Source: CBFHMJ01 sp965656875 (lineage in GTDB: Bacteria > Pseudomonadota > Gammaproteobacteria > Enterobacterales > Alteromonadaceae). Taken from it: a stretch of 64,000 bases of DNA. The DNA is taken from assembly GCA_965656875.1 (NCBI GenBank), contig CBFHMJ010000038.1, positions 124,001 through 188,000 on the forward strand. The letters run 5' to 3'. How positions within the stretch are numbered: position 1 is the first letter of the stretch; every line of letters starts with the position of its first letter. Below the pieces are notes generated by a model that was given only the letters and a program-made list of their open reading frames with translations, had not been told where the DNA came from and searched no databases. Shown piece by piece: positions 47,055-56,538 of this stretch. Made by a program: the position numbers and the translations under genes.

Positions 47055-49343
47055 TTAGTCTGCATTTTCGCTTTCTGAGTCTGTTTTTTCCTGATCCTGG
47101 TTTACTTCAACTCGATCAACTCGCTGTAAACCACGCGGTAATTTGTTACCTCGACGACCTCGCTCACCCTGATAGTGTTCCAGATCACCCGGTTTCAACT
47201 GTAATTTTCGTTTCCCGGCATAAAGCGTAACGGCGGTATCTTTTGGCACAACCGTTAATATGCTGACAAATTCTTCGCGACTTGCAGCTCGTGCCGCCGG
47301 AATTGAAATAATCTTATTACCTTTACCTTTCGACAGCACCGGTAAATCACTCAGATTAAATACCAGCATTCGTCCTTCATTTGAAATACACAGACACAAA
47401 CTGTTAGCCGGATCATTAACCGCAACCGGAGAAAGCAACTTTGCTCCCGTCGGTAGCGTTACAATCGCTTTACCCGCTTTATTCCTCGTTACCATCGCAG
47501 CAAAATTACCCACAAACCCGTAACCGGCGTCGGAAGCCAACAGATAAGCGGTATCATCCTGAGCCATAATGGTATGTTCAAAGTTTTCACCGGCAACAAT
47601 ATTAAAGCGTCCTGTCAGTGGTTCTCCCTGACTCCGCGCCGATGGTAATGCATGAGCATCACATGAGAATGCTTTACCTGATGAATCAAGAAAAACCACA
47701 GGCTGATTACTTCTGCCCGTTGCTGATGAATGATAAGCATCACCAGATTTATAATTCAGTGCCGTTGGATCGATATCATGGCCTTTCGCACAACGAGCCC
47801 AGCCTTTCTCCGACAGAATGACAGTAACCGCTTCACTCGGCATTAGTTCTTTTTCAGTTAGCGCTTTTGCTTCCATACGCTCAACCACCGGAGAACGACG
47901 CTCATCACCGTACATTTCTGCCGCTTCTTTCAATTCCTTTTTCAACAGACGTGTCATCTTCGATTTGGAATCCAGCGTCGACTGAAGCTGGTCACGTTCT
48001 TTATTCAGCTCTTCCTGCTCTGCACGGATTTTCATTTCTTCCAGCTTCGCCAGATGACGAAGTTTCAGATCTAAAATGGCATCGGCCTGGGTTTCAGTCA
48101 GTGAAAAACGGCTGACTAACTCAGCTTTTGGATCATCATAATTCCGGATGATTTCAATCACTTCATCAATATTCAGAAAAGCAATGAGTAAACCATCAAG
48201 GATGTGCAAGCGAGCCAGTACTTTTTCCAACCGATGCTCAAGACGTCGAGTCACAATGTCACGGCGGTAAACCAACCACTCACTCAACATCGTTGACAGG
48301 CTTTTAACCTGTGGACGACCATCAAGACCGAGTACGTTAAGGTTGACCCGGTAATTCTTTTCAAGATCAGTGGTCGCAAACAAATGCTGCATCAATTGTT
48401 CAACATTGGTTCTGTTTGACTTTGGAACGATAACAATACGGGTAGGATTTTCGTGATCAGACTCGTCTCTTAAGTCCGTCACCATCGGTAATTTTTTAGC
48501 CTGCATTTGCTGAGCGATCTGCTCCAGCACTTTATTACCTGAAGTTTGGTGAGGTAATGCGGTAATAATGACTTCGCCATTCTCCTGCTGATACACAGCA
48601 CGCATTTTGATGCTGCCTTTGCCCGTCTTGTACATTTTCTCAATGTCGGCTTTCGGCGTAATAATTTCAGCTTCAGTCGGATAATCAGGCGCTTGTATAA
48701 ACGTCATTAATTCTTCAACTGATGCTTTTGGATTCGTTAATAAGTGCATCGATGCATCGACGACTTCTTTCACATTATGCGGCGGGATATCTGTCGCCAT
48801 ACCAACAGCAATACCCGTTACACCATTCAATAAAATATGAGGTAAGCGAGCCGGAAGTACTTTTGGTTCTTTTAACGTACCGTCGAAATTCGGTTGCCAG
48901 TCAACGGTGCCCATACCGGTTTCAGCGAGTAACACTTCACTGAATTTAGAGAGACGAGCTTCGGTATATCGCATAGCGGCGAACGATTTAGGATCATCAC
49001 TGGCTCCCCAGTTTCCCTGACCATCCACCAGCGGGTGACGATAAGAAAAAGGCTGTGCCATTAACACCATTGCTTCATAACATGCGGAATCGCCATGTGG
49101 GTGGAATTTACCCAGCACATCACCCACAGTACGGGCAGATTTTTTATATTTAGCTGTTGAAGATAATCCCAATTCGGACATCGCATAAATGATGCGACGC
49201 TGAACCGGTTTTAAGCCATCACCAATATGTGGCAATGCCCGATCCATGATCACGTACATCGAGTAATTCAGATAGGCTTCTTCAGTAAACTGTCGAAGAG
49301 GCACCTCTTCTACCGTATCCATCGTGTAATTTGTTTCAGTCAT
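47055..49343 (-). CDS. parC: DNA topoisomerase IV subunit A
   Basis: Breakage-reunion subunit of topoisomerase IV (762 residues), which unlinks daughter chromosomes. The active-site tyrosine is Tyr126 in FAAMRYTEARL. The quinolone-resistance region reads HPHGDSACYEAM with serine 86 and glutamate 90, the residues of a drug-sensitive enzyme. The C-terminal half has the degenerate beta-pinwheel repeats of ParC. It follows a TPR-GGDEF gene on the same strand, with parE beyond that. Confidence 0.98.
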   Translation of the reverse strand: MTETNYTMDTVEEVPLRQFTEEAYLNYSMYVIMDRALPHIGDGLKPVQRRIIYAMSELGLSSTAKYKKSARTVGDVLGKFHPHGDSACYEAMVLMAQPFSYRHPLVDGQGNWGASDDPKSFAAMRYTEARLSKFSEVLLAETGMGTVDWQPNFDGTLKEPKVLPARLPHILLNGVTGIAVGMATDIPPHNVKEVVDASMHLLTNPKASVEELMTFIQAPDYPTEAEIITPKADIEKMYKTGKGSIKMRAVYQQENGEVIITALPHQTSGNKVLEQIAQQMQAKKLPMVTDLRDESDHENPTRIVIVPKSNRTNVEQLMQHLFATTDLEKNYRVNLNVLGLDGRPQVKSLSTMLSEWLVYRRDIVTRRLEHRLEKVLARLHILDGLLIAFLNIDEVIEIIRNYDDPKAELVSRFSLTETQADAILDLKLRHLAKLEEMKIRAEQEELNKERDQLQSTLDSKSKMTRLLKKELKEAAEMYGDERRSPVVERMEAKALTEKELMPSEAVTVILSEKGWARCAKGHDIDPTALNYKSGDAYHSSATGRSNQPVVFLDSSGKAFSCDAHALPSARSQGEPLTGRFNIVAGENFEHTIMAQDDTAYLLASDAGYGFVGNFAAMVTRNKAGKAIVTLPTGAKLLSPVAVNDPANSLCLCISNEGRMLVFNLSDLPVLSKGKGNKIISIPAARAASREEFVSILTVVPKDTAVTLYAGKRKLQLKPGDLEHYQGERGRRGNKLPRGLQRVDRVEVNQDQEKTDSESENAD

Positions 49344-49405
49344 TTATACGCGGCCTTCGCTAACCTGTTTATATGTCTTTTTTTACTTTGTCTGGCTGAA
49401 TTTTC

Positions 49406-51376
49406 CTAACCAGTAAAAATAGCGCTTTTACCGCTTTGCTGACGTGCTTTTTCTAACGCACCTTCAGCTTGAGCCAGTAATTCGTCCAGCGTGTAAAACT
49501 CGCTTTGAGTTTGAATAATGCCGAACGATGCAGTGATTTCTACCGGATAGTCATATCGTAATTGTTTGCTTTTATGAAAAGCATCTTTAATGCCCTGAGC
49601 CAGGTTTTCTGCCTGATCCCGGGTTGTTCCGGGCAGAATATAAAGGAACTCGTCGCCTCCAGTCCGGAACAAGAAATCTTTGTCATGCAGCCTGGATTTA
49701 CAAATATCCGCTGCAACTTTCAATATGTCATCACCCGTACTGCAACCAGAGAGGTGATTAACTTGTTTCAATCCATCGACATTCAGTTTGATCACACTGA
49801 TCATGCGCTTTTGCATTCGCGCTTCCATCGCAATGGAATCAAAACTACTGTTGAGATAATGACGGTTATAAACACCCGTTAATGGATCAAACCAGAGAGT
49901 ATTGTTGAGCGCTGTCCGCATTCTTCGGTAACGCCCAAACATCACAATTAATGTAGCCAGCATGATCAATGAAATAATAATCAGCAGTAGAAAATAGCCT
50001 TTGTTTAATTGTGCATTGTCTCGCTGAGACTTCATAACGTCATAGTCTTGCTCAAGCTTAGCCAGTGCTGAAGCATGTCGCTGACTATCGAACTTTTCTT
50101 TCATTTCAACAAGGCGACTCTGAATTTCCTTATCATGATAGCCTTTCAGTCCATCAATATACTGATGGATTGATACCCAGGCCGCATCATATTCGCCATG
50201 TTCAAATTGTAATTCCGCTTTTTTGAGTAAAATTTTTATTGGCAACTGGTGAGCTGAATCCCTGATTTGTTCAGGAATTAAATTCTCTGCGGTCAAAATC
50301 TCATCCAATGCCCGGGCTGTTTGTTCCAGTCCTTGATAAACCTGGGTTTTTACAAAATGATATGAGGCCTGTTCCAACTCATCCTGAATCCAGGTGAGAT
50401 AATCACCGGCGCGTTCCAGATACTTCAGAGCCATATCAAATCGCTCCATAGCTATCGCCGCTTCTGCCAGTCCGAGATAAGTTCTGTGCAAATGAATTTT
50501 ACTTCCCCATGCAAAACTTTCCTTCAACACTCGATCATACACAGGCACTGCTGCTTCCGGCTGCCCAGTGCTGACATAGCGCTGAGCCAGACTGGTCAGT
50601 GTTTCGATCAACGTCGGATAATCACGTTGACTCTCAATCAGTGCCAACGCTTTTTTATGAAATCGAATTGATTCTTTATTGTCACCCAGCGCTGAATATA
50701 TTCGCCCCATTTCATTATAGATAGCACTGATAAGTGATTTATCTTTTAATAATGGAACCTGCGAATGAGCAGCAGTGATTCGAATAAACGCCTCGCTATA
50801 ATGTTCCATCAGACGATAAACAACGGCTAGTTGTTGCTCACCCTGTGCTTGCAATCGCGGATCATTCAGTTGCACATTTTGTAACAGAGCCGCCTGATAG
50901 GTAGCAATTGAAGATTCGTAATCCGCCAGAGACTGGTAAGCCCTGGCCTTAAGATACATTAATGATGCCTTGCGATAGCCGGGTTTATTCGACGTCGCTC
51001 TCAACCCTTTTTCAGCATACTTAAGTTGATCCCGATATTTTCCCGTCAGACCACTAACTTCTGAAAAGACTTGATAAAATTCGCTCAGTTCGTGTCGAGC
51101 GCCTTTAAGTATGACATCATCTTCCGCTGCTTCCAGCATGTCCCAGGCCTGGTCCGCATTATTCGCAGACACTTTGGCCACTTGATTCAGTAACTCAACA
51201 ATAAAATCATTACTGCTTTCCTGTTCCTGGTGAGCAGGAGGGACTAAATCGTCATCGACAGACGCTGCATTCGCCGTGACTAAAAACAACGAAAGCCAGA
51301 TACCTGCAATCAGATACCTGGCTTTGTAAGAACGAACTGTTGAAAACACTCTCGACTTCATAAACAACTCGTTCAT
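49406..51376 (-). CDS. TPR-containing GGDEF diguanylate cyclase
   Basis: A 656-residue protein. A signal peptide or anchor (about 20-40, ending TANAA) precedes a long periplasmic region of tetratricopeptide repeats (about 50-410), a coiled coil, one membrane span (GYFLLLIIISLIMLATLIVMF, about 450-470), and a cytoplasmic GGDEF domain starting FDPLTGVYNRHYL with intact GGDEF. No RxxD inhibitory site is at the usual position. The protein likely senses envelope proteins or peptides and makes c-di-GMP. The start is uncertain: ATGs at 51376 and 51361 both lack a strong ribosome site. It lies between parE (8 bp upstream) and parC. Confidence 0.92.
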   Translation of the reverse strand: MNELFMKSRVFSTVRSYKARYLIAGIWLSLFLVTANAASVDDDLVPPAHQEQESSNDFIVELLNQVAKVSANNADQAWDMLEAAEDDVILKGARHELSEFYQVFSEVSGLTGKYRDQLKYAEKGLRATSNKPGYRKASLMYLKARAYQSLADYESSIATYQAALLQNVQLNDPRLQAQGEQQLAVVYRLMEHYSEAFIRITAAHSQVPLLKDKSLISAIYNEMGRIYSALGDNKESIRFHKKALALIESQRDYPTLIETLTSLAQRYVSTGQPEAAVPVYDRVLKESFAWGSKIHLHRTYLGLAEAAIAMERFDMALKYLERAGDYLTWIQDELEQASYHFVKTQVYQGLEQTARALDEILTAENLIPEQIRDSAHQLPIKILLKKAELQFEHGEYDAAWVSIHQYIDGLKGYHDKEIQSRLVEMKEKFDSQRHASALAKLEQDYDVMKSQRDNAQLNKGYFLLLIIISLIMLATLIVMFGRYRRMRTALNNTLWFDPLTGVYNRHYLNSSFDSIAMEARMQKRMISVIKLNVDGLKQVNHLSGCSTGDDILKVAADICKSRLHDKDFLFRTGGDEFLYILPGTTRDQAENLAQGIKDAFHKSKQLRYDYPVEITASFGIIQTQSEFYTLDELLAQAEGALEKARQQSGKSAIFTG

Positions 51377-51384
51377 CAGCTGTA

Positions 51385-53277
51385 CTAATTTAAAACAGCC
51401 TGATCACCCCGGTCTTCCAACCAGTTCTTACGATCACCGGCTCGTTTCTTGGCGAGTAGCATGTCCATCATTTCGTTGGTTACTATCTCATCATCTTTAG
51501 TTAACCGAACCAGACGACGAGTATTCGGGTCCATTGTCGTCTCACGTAACTGCATCGGGTTCATTTCACCCAGACCTTTAAACCGTTGTACGTTAACCTT
51601 ACCTTTCTTCTTTTCAGCCGCGATGCGATCTAATACCCCTTCCTTTTCGGCTTCATCCAGGGCATAAAACACTTCTTTGCCAACATCAATACGATACAGT
51701 GGCGGCATAGCAACAAATACATGCCCTTCATCGACTAACGCCGGAAAATGCTTTACGAACAACGCACAAAGCAACGTGGCGATATGCAGTCCGTCAGAAT
51801 CCGCATCAGCAAGAATACAAACTTTGCCGTAGCGTAAACTGGTTAAATCTGTACTGCCGGGATCAATACCGATAGCCACTGAAATATCATGAATTTCCTG
51901 AGAGGCCAGAATCTGCCCTTGCTCAACTTCCCAGGTATTCAGAATTTTACCGCGTAACGGCATAATGGCCTGAAAATCACGATCTCTTGCCTGCTTAGCT
52001 GAACCACCCGCAGAATCACCCTCTACCAGGAATAATTCAGTTCGTTCATTATCCTGACTGGTACAGTCCGTCAATTTACCTGGCAATGCAGGGCCTGACG
52101 TTACTTTTTTTCGTACAATTTTTTTGCTGCTTCGCATACGACGTTGCGCATTACTAATGCACAATTCAGCTAACAATTCAGCCGTTGATGTATGCTCGTT
52201 CAGCCATAAACTAAAGGCGTCTTTAACAATACCGGAGACAAAAGCCGAGCATTGACGAGATGAAAGCTTTTCTTTGGTTTGACCGGCAAACTGTGGATCT
52301 TCCATTTTGACCGATAAGATAAAACTACATCGTTCCCAGATATCATCTGGTGTTAATTTAACGCCTCGTGGCAACAGATTTCTGAATTCGCAGAATTCAC
52401 GCATTGATTCCAGTAAGCCCTGCCGTAATCCATTAACGTGAGTTCCACCTTGCGCCGTTGGAATCAGATTCACATAACTTTCGCCAATGCCCTCGCCACC
52501 TTCCGGCAACCATAAAACGGCCCAGTCTACAGCTTCTGTATTACCTGAGAACTTACCAACAAACGGCGTTTCAGGTAGTGTTTCGTATTCTTTTACGGCT
52601 TCAACCAGGTAGTCTTGTAATCCATCCTGATAACACCATTCTTGTGTTGTTTTGTTCACTTTATCGGTGAACTTAATCTTAAGTCCCGGACAAAGAACCG
52701 CTTTGGCTTTCAGGTTATGGAAAAGACGACTGACAGAAAACTTTGCAGAGTCAAAATAAGAGGCGTCAGGATGGAAATGAACACGAGTACCGGTGTTTCG
52801 CTGCCCGACGGTGCCGGTAACCTGAAGATCTGATACTTTTTCGCCATGTTCAAAGGCGATTTCAAATTGCTGACCGCCTCGTTTGATGGTGATATCAACA
52901 CGAGAGGACAACGCGTTTACTACTGAGATACCGACGCCGTGCAAACCACCTGAAAACTGATAATTTTTATTCGAAAATTTACCACCGGCGTGAAGCTTTG
53001 TCAGAATCAGTTCTACACCGCTTATTCCTTCTTCCGGGTGAATATCCGTTGGCATTCCCCGACCATCATCAATCACTTCAAGCGATTGATCTTCATGAAG
53101 AATAACTTGCAATGTTGATGCATGCCCTGCCAGAGCTTCATCAACTGAGTTATCTATAACTTCCTGAGCAAGGTGGTTCGGTCTGGTTGTATCGGTATAC
53201 ATGCCAGGACGACGGCGAACAGGCTCCAGCCCGTTCAACACTTCAATGGAATCAGAATTGTAGGAATTATCAGTCAT
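51385..53277 (-). CDS. parE: DNA topoisomerase IV subunit B
   Basis: ATPase subunit of topoisomerase IV, 630 residues. The GHKL ATP-binding site appears as EVIDNSVDEALAGHA, DDGRGMPTDIHPE and GGLHGVGISVVNAL. The TOPRIM region has LFLVEGDSAGGSAKQARDR and ILADADSDGLHIATLL. The length and the end (AGDRKNWLEDRG) match E. coli. It is first of the leftward trio parE, TPR-GGDEF, parC, and lies downstream of yqiA and cpdA as in enterobacteria. Confidence 0.98.
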   Translation of the reverse strand: MTDNSYNSDSIEVLNGLEPVRRRPGMYTDTTRPNHLAQEVIDNSVDEALAGHASTLQVILHEDQSLEVIDDGRGMPTDIHPEEGISGVELILTKLHAGGKFSNKNYQFSGGLHGVGISVVNALSSRVDITIKRGGQQFEIAFEHGEKVSDLQVTGTVGQRNTGTRVHFHPDASYFDSAKFSVSRLFHNLKAKAVLCPGLKIKFTDKVNKTTQEWCYQDGLQDYLVEAVKEYETLPETPFVGKFSGNTEAVDWAVLWLPEGGEGIGESYVNLIPTAQGGTHVNGLRQGLLESMREFCEFRNLLPRGVKLTPDDIWERCSFILSVKMEDPQFAGQTKEKLSSRQCSAFVSGIVKDAFSLWLNEHTSTAELLAELCISNAQRRMRSSKKIVRKKVTSGPALPGKLTDCTSQDNERTELFLVEGDSAGGSAKQARDRDFQAIMPLRGKILNTWEVEQGQILASQEIHDISVAIGIDPGSTDLTSLRYGKVCILADADSDGLHIATLLCALFVKHFPALVDEGHVFVAMPPLYRIDVGKEVFYALDEAEKEGVLDRIAAEKKKGKVNVQRFKGLGEMNPMQLRETTMDPNTRRLVRLTKDDEIVTNEMMDMLLAKKRAGDRKNWLEDRGDQAVLN

Positions 53278-53339
53278 ATAGCCGTTTTACTTTGATGTGA
53301 ATGCCTTACCTTCTGGCAAGGCTGAAAACCTGTGTTGTT

Positions 53340-53924
53340 TTACGCTATTTCGAAAAATTTCACAATATCTGACAGGAATCTTTCATACCCTTCAAATGCG
53401 TGATTGCCGCCTGATTCAACTGTTTGACGACACTGATGATATTTTTCAACCGCCATTCGGTAATCCAACACTTCGTCCCCTTCTTGCTGTAATAACCAGA
53501 TTTTTCCCGGCTGCTCAATATGTTCCGTATTAAGCTGTTTCAATTCATTCATATGGTGAGTTTCCAGTAGATATTTCCTGCCGGTATATGGATTTTCCTG
53601 CCATCCCAGATAATCATTTAGCAACACCCAGGGGTCTACAGCAGGATTGATTAAAACTGCTTTCACATGAAATAACCCAGCGACCCGGGTAGCCAGAAAA
53701 CCGCCCATTGAACTTCCAATCACACCACACCACTGATAATCATTCATTATTGCTGAAATCTCTTGCCAGGCTTCTGAAGGAAAAGCCGACAGTTCAGGCA
53801 CTACAAACTCGATATCAGGATGATAATGAGCAAAGTGCTGTTTTGTTTGCTGAGCCTTCAATGATTGCGGTGAACTGTTGAAACCATGAAGATACAGCAC
53901 AGCGCGTGATTGGTGATATGTCAC
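53340..53924 (-). CDS. yqiA: YqiA-family esterase
   Basis: Alpha/beta-hydrolase of 194 residues. The opening LYLHGFNSSPQSLKA, the nucleophile elbow VIGSSMGGFLAT (Ser), INPAVDPW and the end GGNHAFEGYERF (His) match E. coli YqiA, a short-chain acyl esterase of unclear biological role. It lies between cpdA and parE in the conserved tolC-parE neighbourhood. Confidence 0.93.
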   Translation of the reverse strand: MTYHQSRAVLYLHGFNSSPQSLKAQQTKQHFAHYHPDIEFVVPELSAFPSEAWQEISAIMNDYQWCGVIGSSMGGFLATRVAGLFHVKAVLINPAVDPWVLLNDYLGWQENPYTGRKYLLETHHMNELKQLNTEHIEQPGKIWLLQQEGDEVLDYRMAVEKYHQCRQTVESGGNHAFEGYERFLSDIVKFFEIA

Positions 53925-53936
53925 AATTATTTCCTT

Positions 53937-54776
53937 CTATGATACAAACAAGACCGCAGAAACATCTGTTGCAGCAGGCAATCTGACCACATCAGAACGC
54001 CAGCCTCTGGCGGAAAATTCAAACCAACGATAGGCTGGTCCTGAATTCTCTTGCCGCCATTCAGTCGGATGATTCACAAACTGTATGGATGTCGCTGGTG
54101 TAGCCAGTACCTCAACATGTCCTACTGTTTCCTGATGCTCAATATGCGTATGTCCATGCGAAATTAATCTCACCTGCGGATGTTGATTCAACTGCTGGAG
54201 CAAAGCCTCACCATTCATACAGCGATGCTTGTCCAGATAGATATCCAATGGTTTCAGATGATGATGACAAAAGAGCGCGACATGCTCCTTTTCGGCGATT
54301 ACATCAAGCAGCACCTCATTTAACGTCGCTAAATGTTCCTCTGTGAAATAACCTGCGGGTGTGTCGCTTTTGCTGTTGAGTAATATCATTGCCCAGTTAC
54401 CAATCGATATCACCTTTTCATGGCGGAATGGCTCTCCCGCTAAAAACTGCTGTAACTGGGGCAGATCATCATGATTGCCCGGTAACCAGAAAACCGCAGT
54501 GTGGGGAATTCTTAATTTGATTTGTGCGGCCAATAATCGATAAGACTCGTCGGTATGATCTTGTGTCATATCACCGGTCAACAATAAAACATCTGGTTTG
54601 CGCAGTCGCATTTCTTTCAACACATCATCAAGATGTTGCCAGACGTAAGCATCAAAATATTGAGCAGATTTTTCAGCAAATAAGTGACAGTCAGATAATT
54701 GAGCAACTGTAAAAATATCTCGATTAACCAGTGATGTTAGATCACAACGCGTAAACCAGGACATAGGCGATACCAT
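53937..54776 (-). CDS. cpdA: 3',5'-cyclic-AMP phosphodiesterase CpdA
   Basis: Calcineurin-type metallophosphoesterase of 279 residues that hydrolyses cAMP and so tunes CRP signalling. Metal-binding motifs are in order: QLSDCHLF, LLTGDMTQD, WLPGNHDD, LFCHHHLK and SHGHTHIEH. The length is close to E. coli CpdA. The gene lies between DUF1249 and yqiA, as in E. coli. Confidence 0.93.
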   Translation of the reverse strand: MVSPMSWFTRCDLTSLVNRDIFTVAQLSDCHLFAEKSAQYFDAYVWQHLDDVLKEMRLRKPDVLLLTGDMTQDHTDESYRLLAAQIKLRIPHTAVFWLPGNHDDLPQLQQFLAGEPFRHEKVISIGNWAMILLNSKSDTPAGYFTEEHLATLNEVLLDVIAEKEHVALFCHHHLKPLDIYLDKHRCMNGEALLQQLNQHPQVRLISHGHTHIEHQETVGHVEVLATPATSIQFVNHPTEWRQENSGPAYRWFEFSARGWRSDVVRLPAATDVSAVLFVS

Positions 54777-54881
54777 ATAGTGGGGTCAGAGACAGGCGGG
54801 ACTTTAACGAATCTGGCTGCAACACACCAGCAAAACAACATAAATAGCAGGACAGTCTGGTCAGGCGCTGTTGATCTGAGA

Positions 54882-55361
54882 TCACCAGATGAGTTTGACA
54901 GGCACTTCACCTTTAGCAAGACATAGCTCCATCCAGTCCATCAGGAAATGGTTCATTTGATACTTTTCATCACTTTGCATCATTTTAGGATTGGGATAAG
55001 TATAGGTGGGTTTGATACGCGAGATATTCTGAGACTTAATAACTTCAGCCATCTGCGCATCATGATAAAGACGAACTTCCATCGTCGGCTTCAACCAGTC
55101 AGGCATTCTGGCATCAACCTGACTAACCTCTACAGTAGACGTGTATTTGAACTGTTCTTTCAGTGAGATATTAAATTTCAGTGTCTGATTTATAGAAAAA
55201 GAGAAATCTTCAGCGATGCTCGGTTTATCCGAATCAGAAAAATGATTAGCCGCATGCGGATACAGCTTGAGTAAGCGCACATAGTTTTGCTCACACAACA
55301 CTGTAAATTTTCGCATGTCTGGCACATATTTTCGACGCGCCTGATTTCTCGTATTCATCAC
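54882..55361 (-). CDS. DUF1249 protein (YqiB-like)
   Basis: A 159-residue protein of unknown function. Family features are KYVPDMRKFTVLCEQNYVRL, MEVRLYHDAQMAEV, YPNPKMMQSDEKYQMNHFLMDWM and CLAKG. It corresponds to E. coli yqiB by position between nudF and cpdA. The start may be the GTG at 55361 or the ATG one codon later; both share an AGAGAG site. Confidence 0.9.
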   Translation of the reverse strand: MMNTRNQARRKYVPDMRKFTVLCEQNYVRLLKLYPHAANHFSDSDKPSIAEDFSFSINQTLKFNISLKEQFKYTSTVEVSQVDARMPDWLKPTMEVRLYHDAQMAEVIKSQNISRIKPTYTYPNPKMMQSDEKYQMNHFLMDWMELCLAKGEVPVKLIW

Positions 55362-55454
55362 GTTGACAATTTCTCTCTTAATGCATGATTCAATGCGACT
55401 CAGCTTTTTAATGATTACTCTTCATCTGAATCACAAAAAACCTTGTTATGCTAT

Positions 55455-56060
55455 TCATAATTGATGTCGGTTTAATTCCAACCATTGCAACGCAATAACC
55501 GTTGCCGCATTATCTATCAATCCACTGGCTAACATATTCATGGCTTCTTCCCGCTTGAATACATGAACTTTAATATCTTCTCCTTCTTCATCCAGACCAT
55601 GCACACCCATCGCTTCAGTACTGTCAACTTCACCATAATAGACATGGATTCGCTCCGACATTCCACCAGGGCTGGATAAATAACTTAGCATTAATTGCAG
55701 GGTTTTGACATGCAAGCCCGCCTCTTCCATACATTCACGCCTGGCAACTTGTTCGATTGATTCATCCTTATCTACCATCCCCGCAACGCACTCTATCAAC
55801 CAGGGATTTTTCCCACGATTGATCGCCGGTACACGAATTTGTTCGATGAGTACGACGGAATCTTCTTTTGGATCATAAGGTAATACAGCTACCGCATCAC
55901 CACGCTCAAAAATTTCTCGTCTAATAGGGTCACTCCAGCCTCCTTCAAACAGCCGATGCTGAATTGTTACTTCATTAACCTTAAAGAAACCTTTAAACAG
56001 ATTTTTTTCGCTGATTATTTTGATATCATTCTCGGGCTTAAAAGTGTGGGTAAATTTCAT
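55455..56060 (-). CDS. nudF: ADP-ribose pyrophosphatase (Nudix hydrolase)
   Basis: Nudix hydrolase of 201 residues that splits ADP-ribose into AMP and ribose-5-phosphate. The Nudix box is complete from GMVDKDESIEQVAR to RECMEEAGL (GX5EX7REXXEEXG). IEQIRVPAI and LSYLSSPGGMSERIHVYYGEV are typical. I use the ATG at 56060 (MKFTHTFKPENDIKI), which has AGGA upstream; the frame could extend 16 codons. It is divergent from tolC, as in E. coli. Confidence 0.93.
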   Translation of the reverse strand: MKFTHTFKPENDIKIISEKNLFKGFFKVNEVTIQHRLFEGGWSDPIRREIFERGDAVAVLPYDPKEDSVVLIEQIRVPAINRGKNPWLIECVAGMVDKDESIEQVARRECMEEAGLHVKTLQLMLSYLSSPGGMSERIHVYYGEVDSTEAMGVHGLDEEGEDIKVHVFKREEAMNMLASGLIDNAATVIALQWLELNRHQL

Positions 56061-56538
56061 GCAAAGAGATCCTGAATTAGCGGTTAACCATCTAAGAACA
56101 TACATCAAACGTTAATTTCTGGTTAAATAAATCGATTTTCGATTAATAAAAATTTTAATTTTGCTGATAAAAGCCTGTATGTTTTCCAATATGAAAATGA
56201 AAATCTGTTTGAGTCTTTCGGGACAGCGAAATAAACGTATTGAATCAAACTAACAGATATATTCCAGCTACTTACGTAAAAACTGATGTGTATTTTAATA
56301 AAAATCATCAGCCATAATTGTCCGACGTTGTGATACATAACTATGTAACCCACAACAGGTATTTATCTGGAAACATATTGAATTCGTAGATATTTATTAC
56401 GCATTCACACAGCAGGCTCTATAATATTCTGTTACATTTGAGCGGTAAGATTTACGTCATTCATCTATGTCATGGCTTATCTTCTGCTTAAAATCATCAG
56501 TAAAGCTTCTAACGGACTTAATTTTAAGAGAAATAGTG
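56061..56538. other. Divergent promoter region nudF / tolC
   Basis: 478 bp, AT-rich, without a supported gene. It holds a perfect -10 hexamer TATAAT at 56420-56425 pointing toward tolC, but the -35 position (TTACGC) is poor, so an activator may be needed. Confidence 0.45.
56420..56425 (+). promoter_or_regulatory. Candidate -10 box for tolC
   Basis: TATAAT lies 114 bp before the chosen tolC ATG. The upstream -35 match is weak. Prediction by motif only. Confidence 0.3.
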
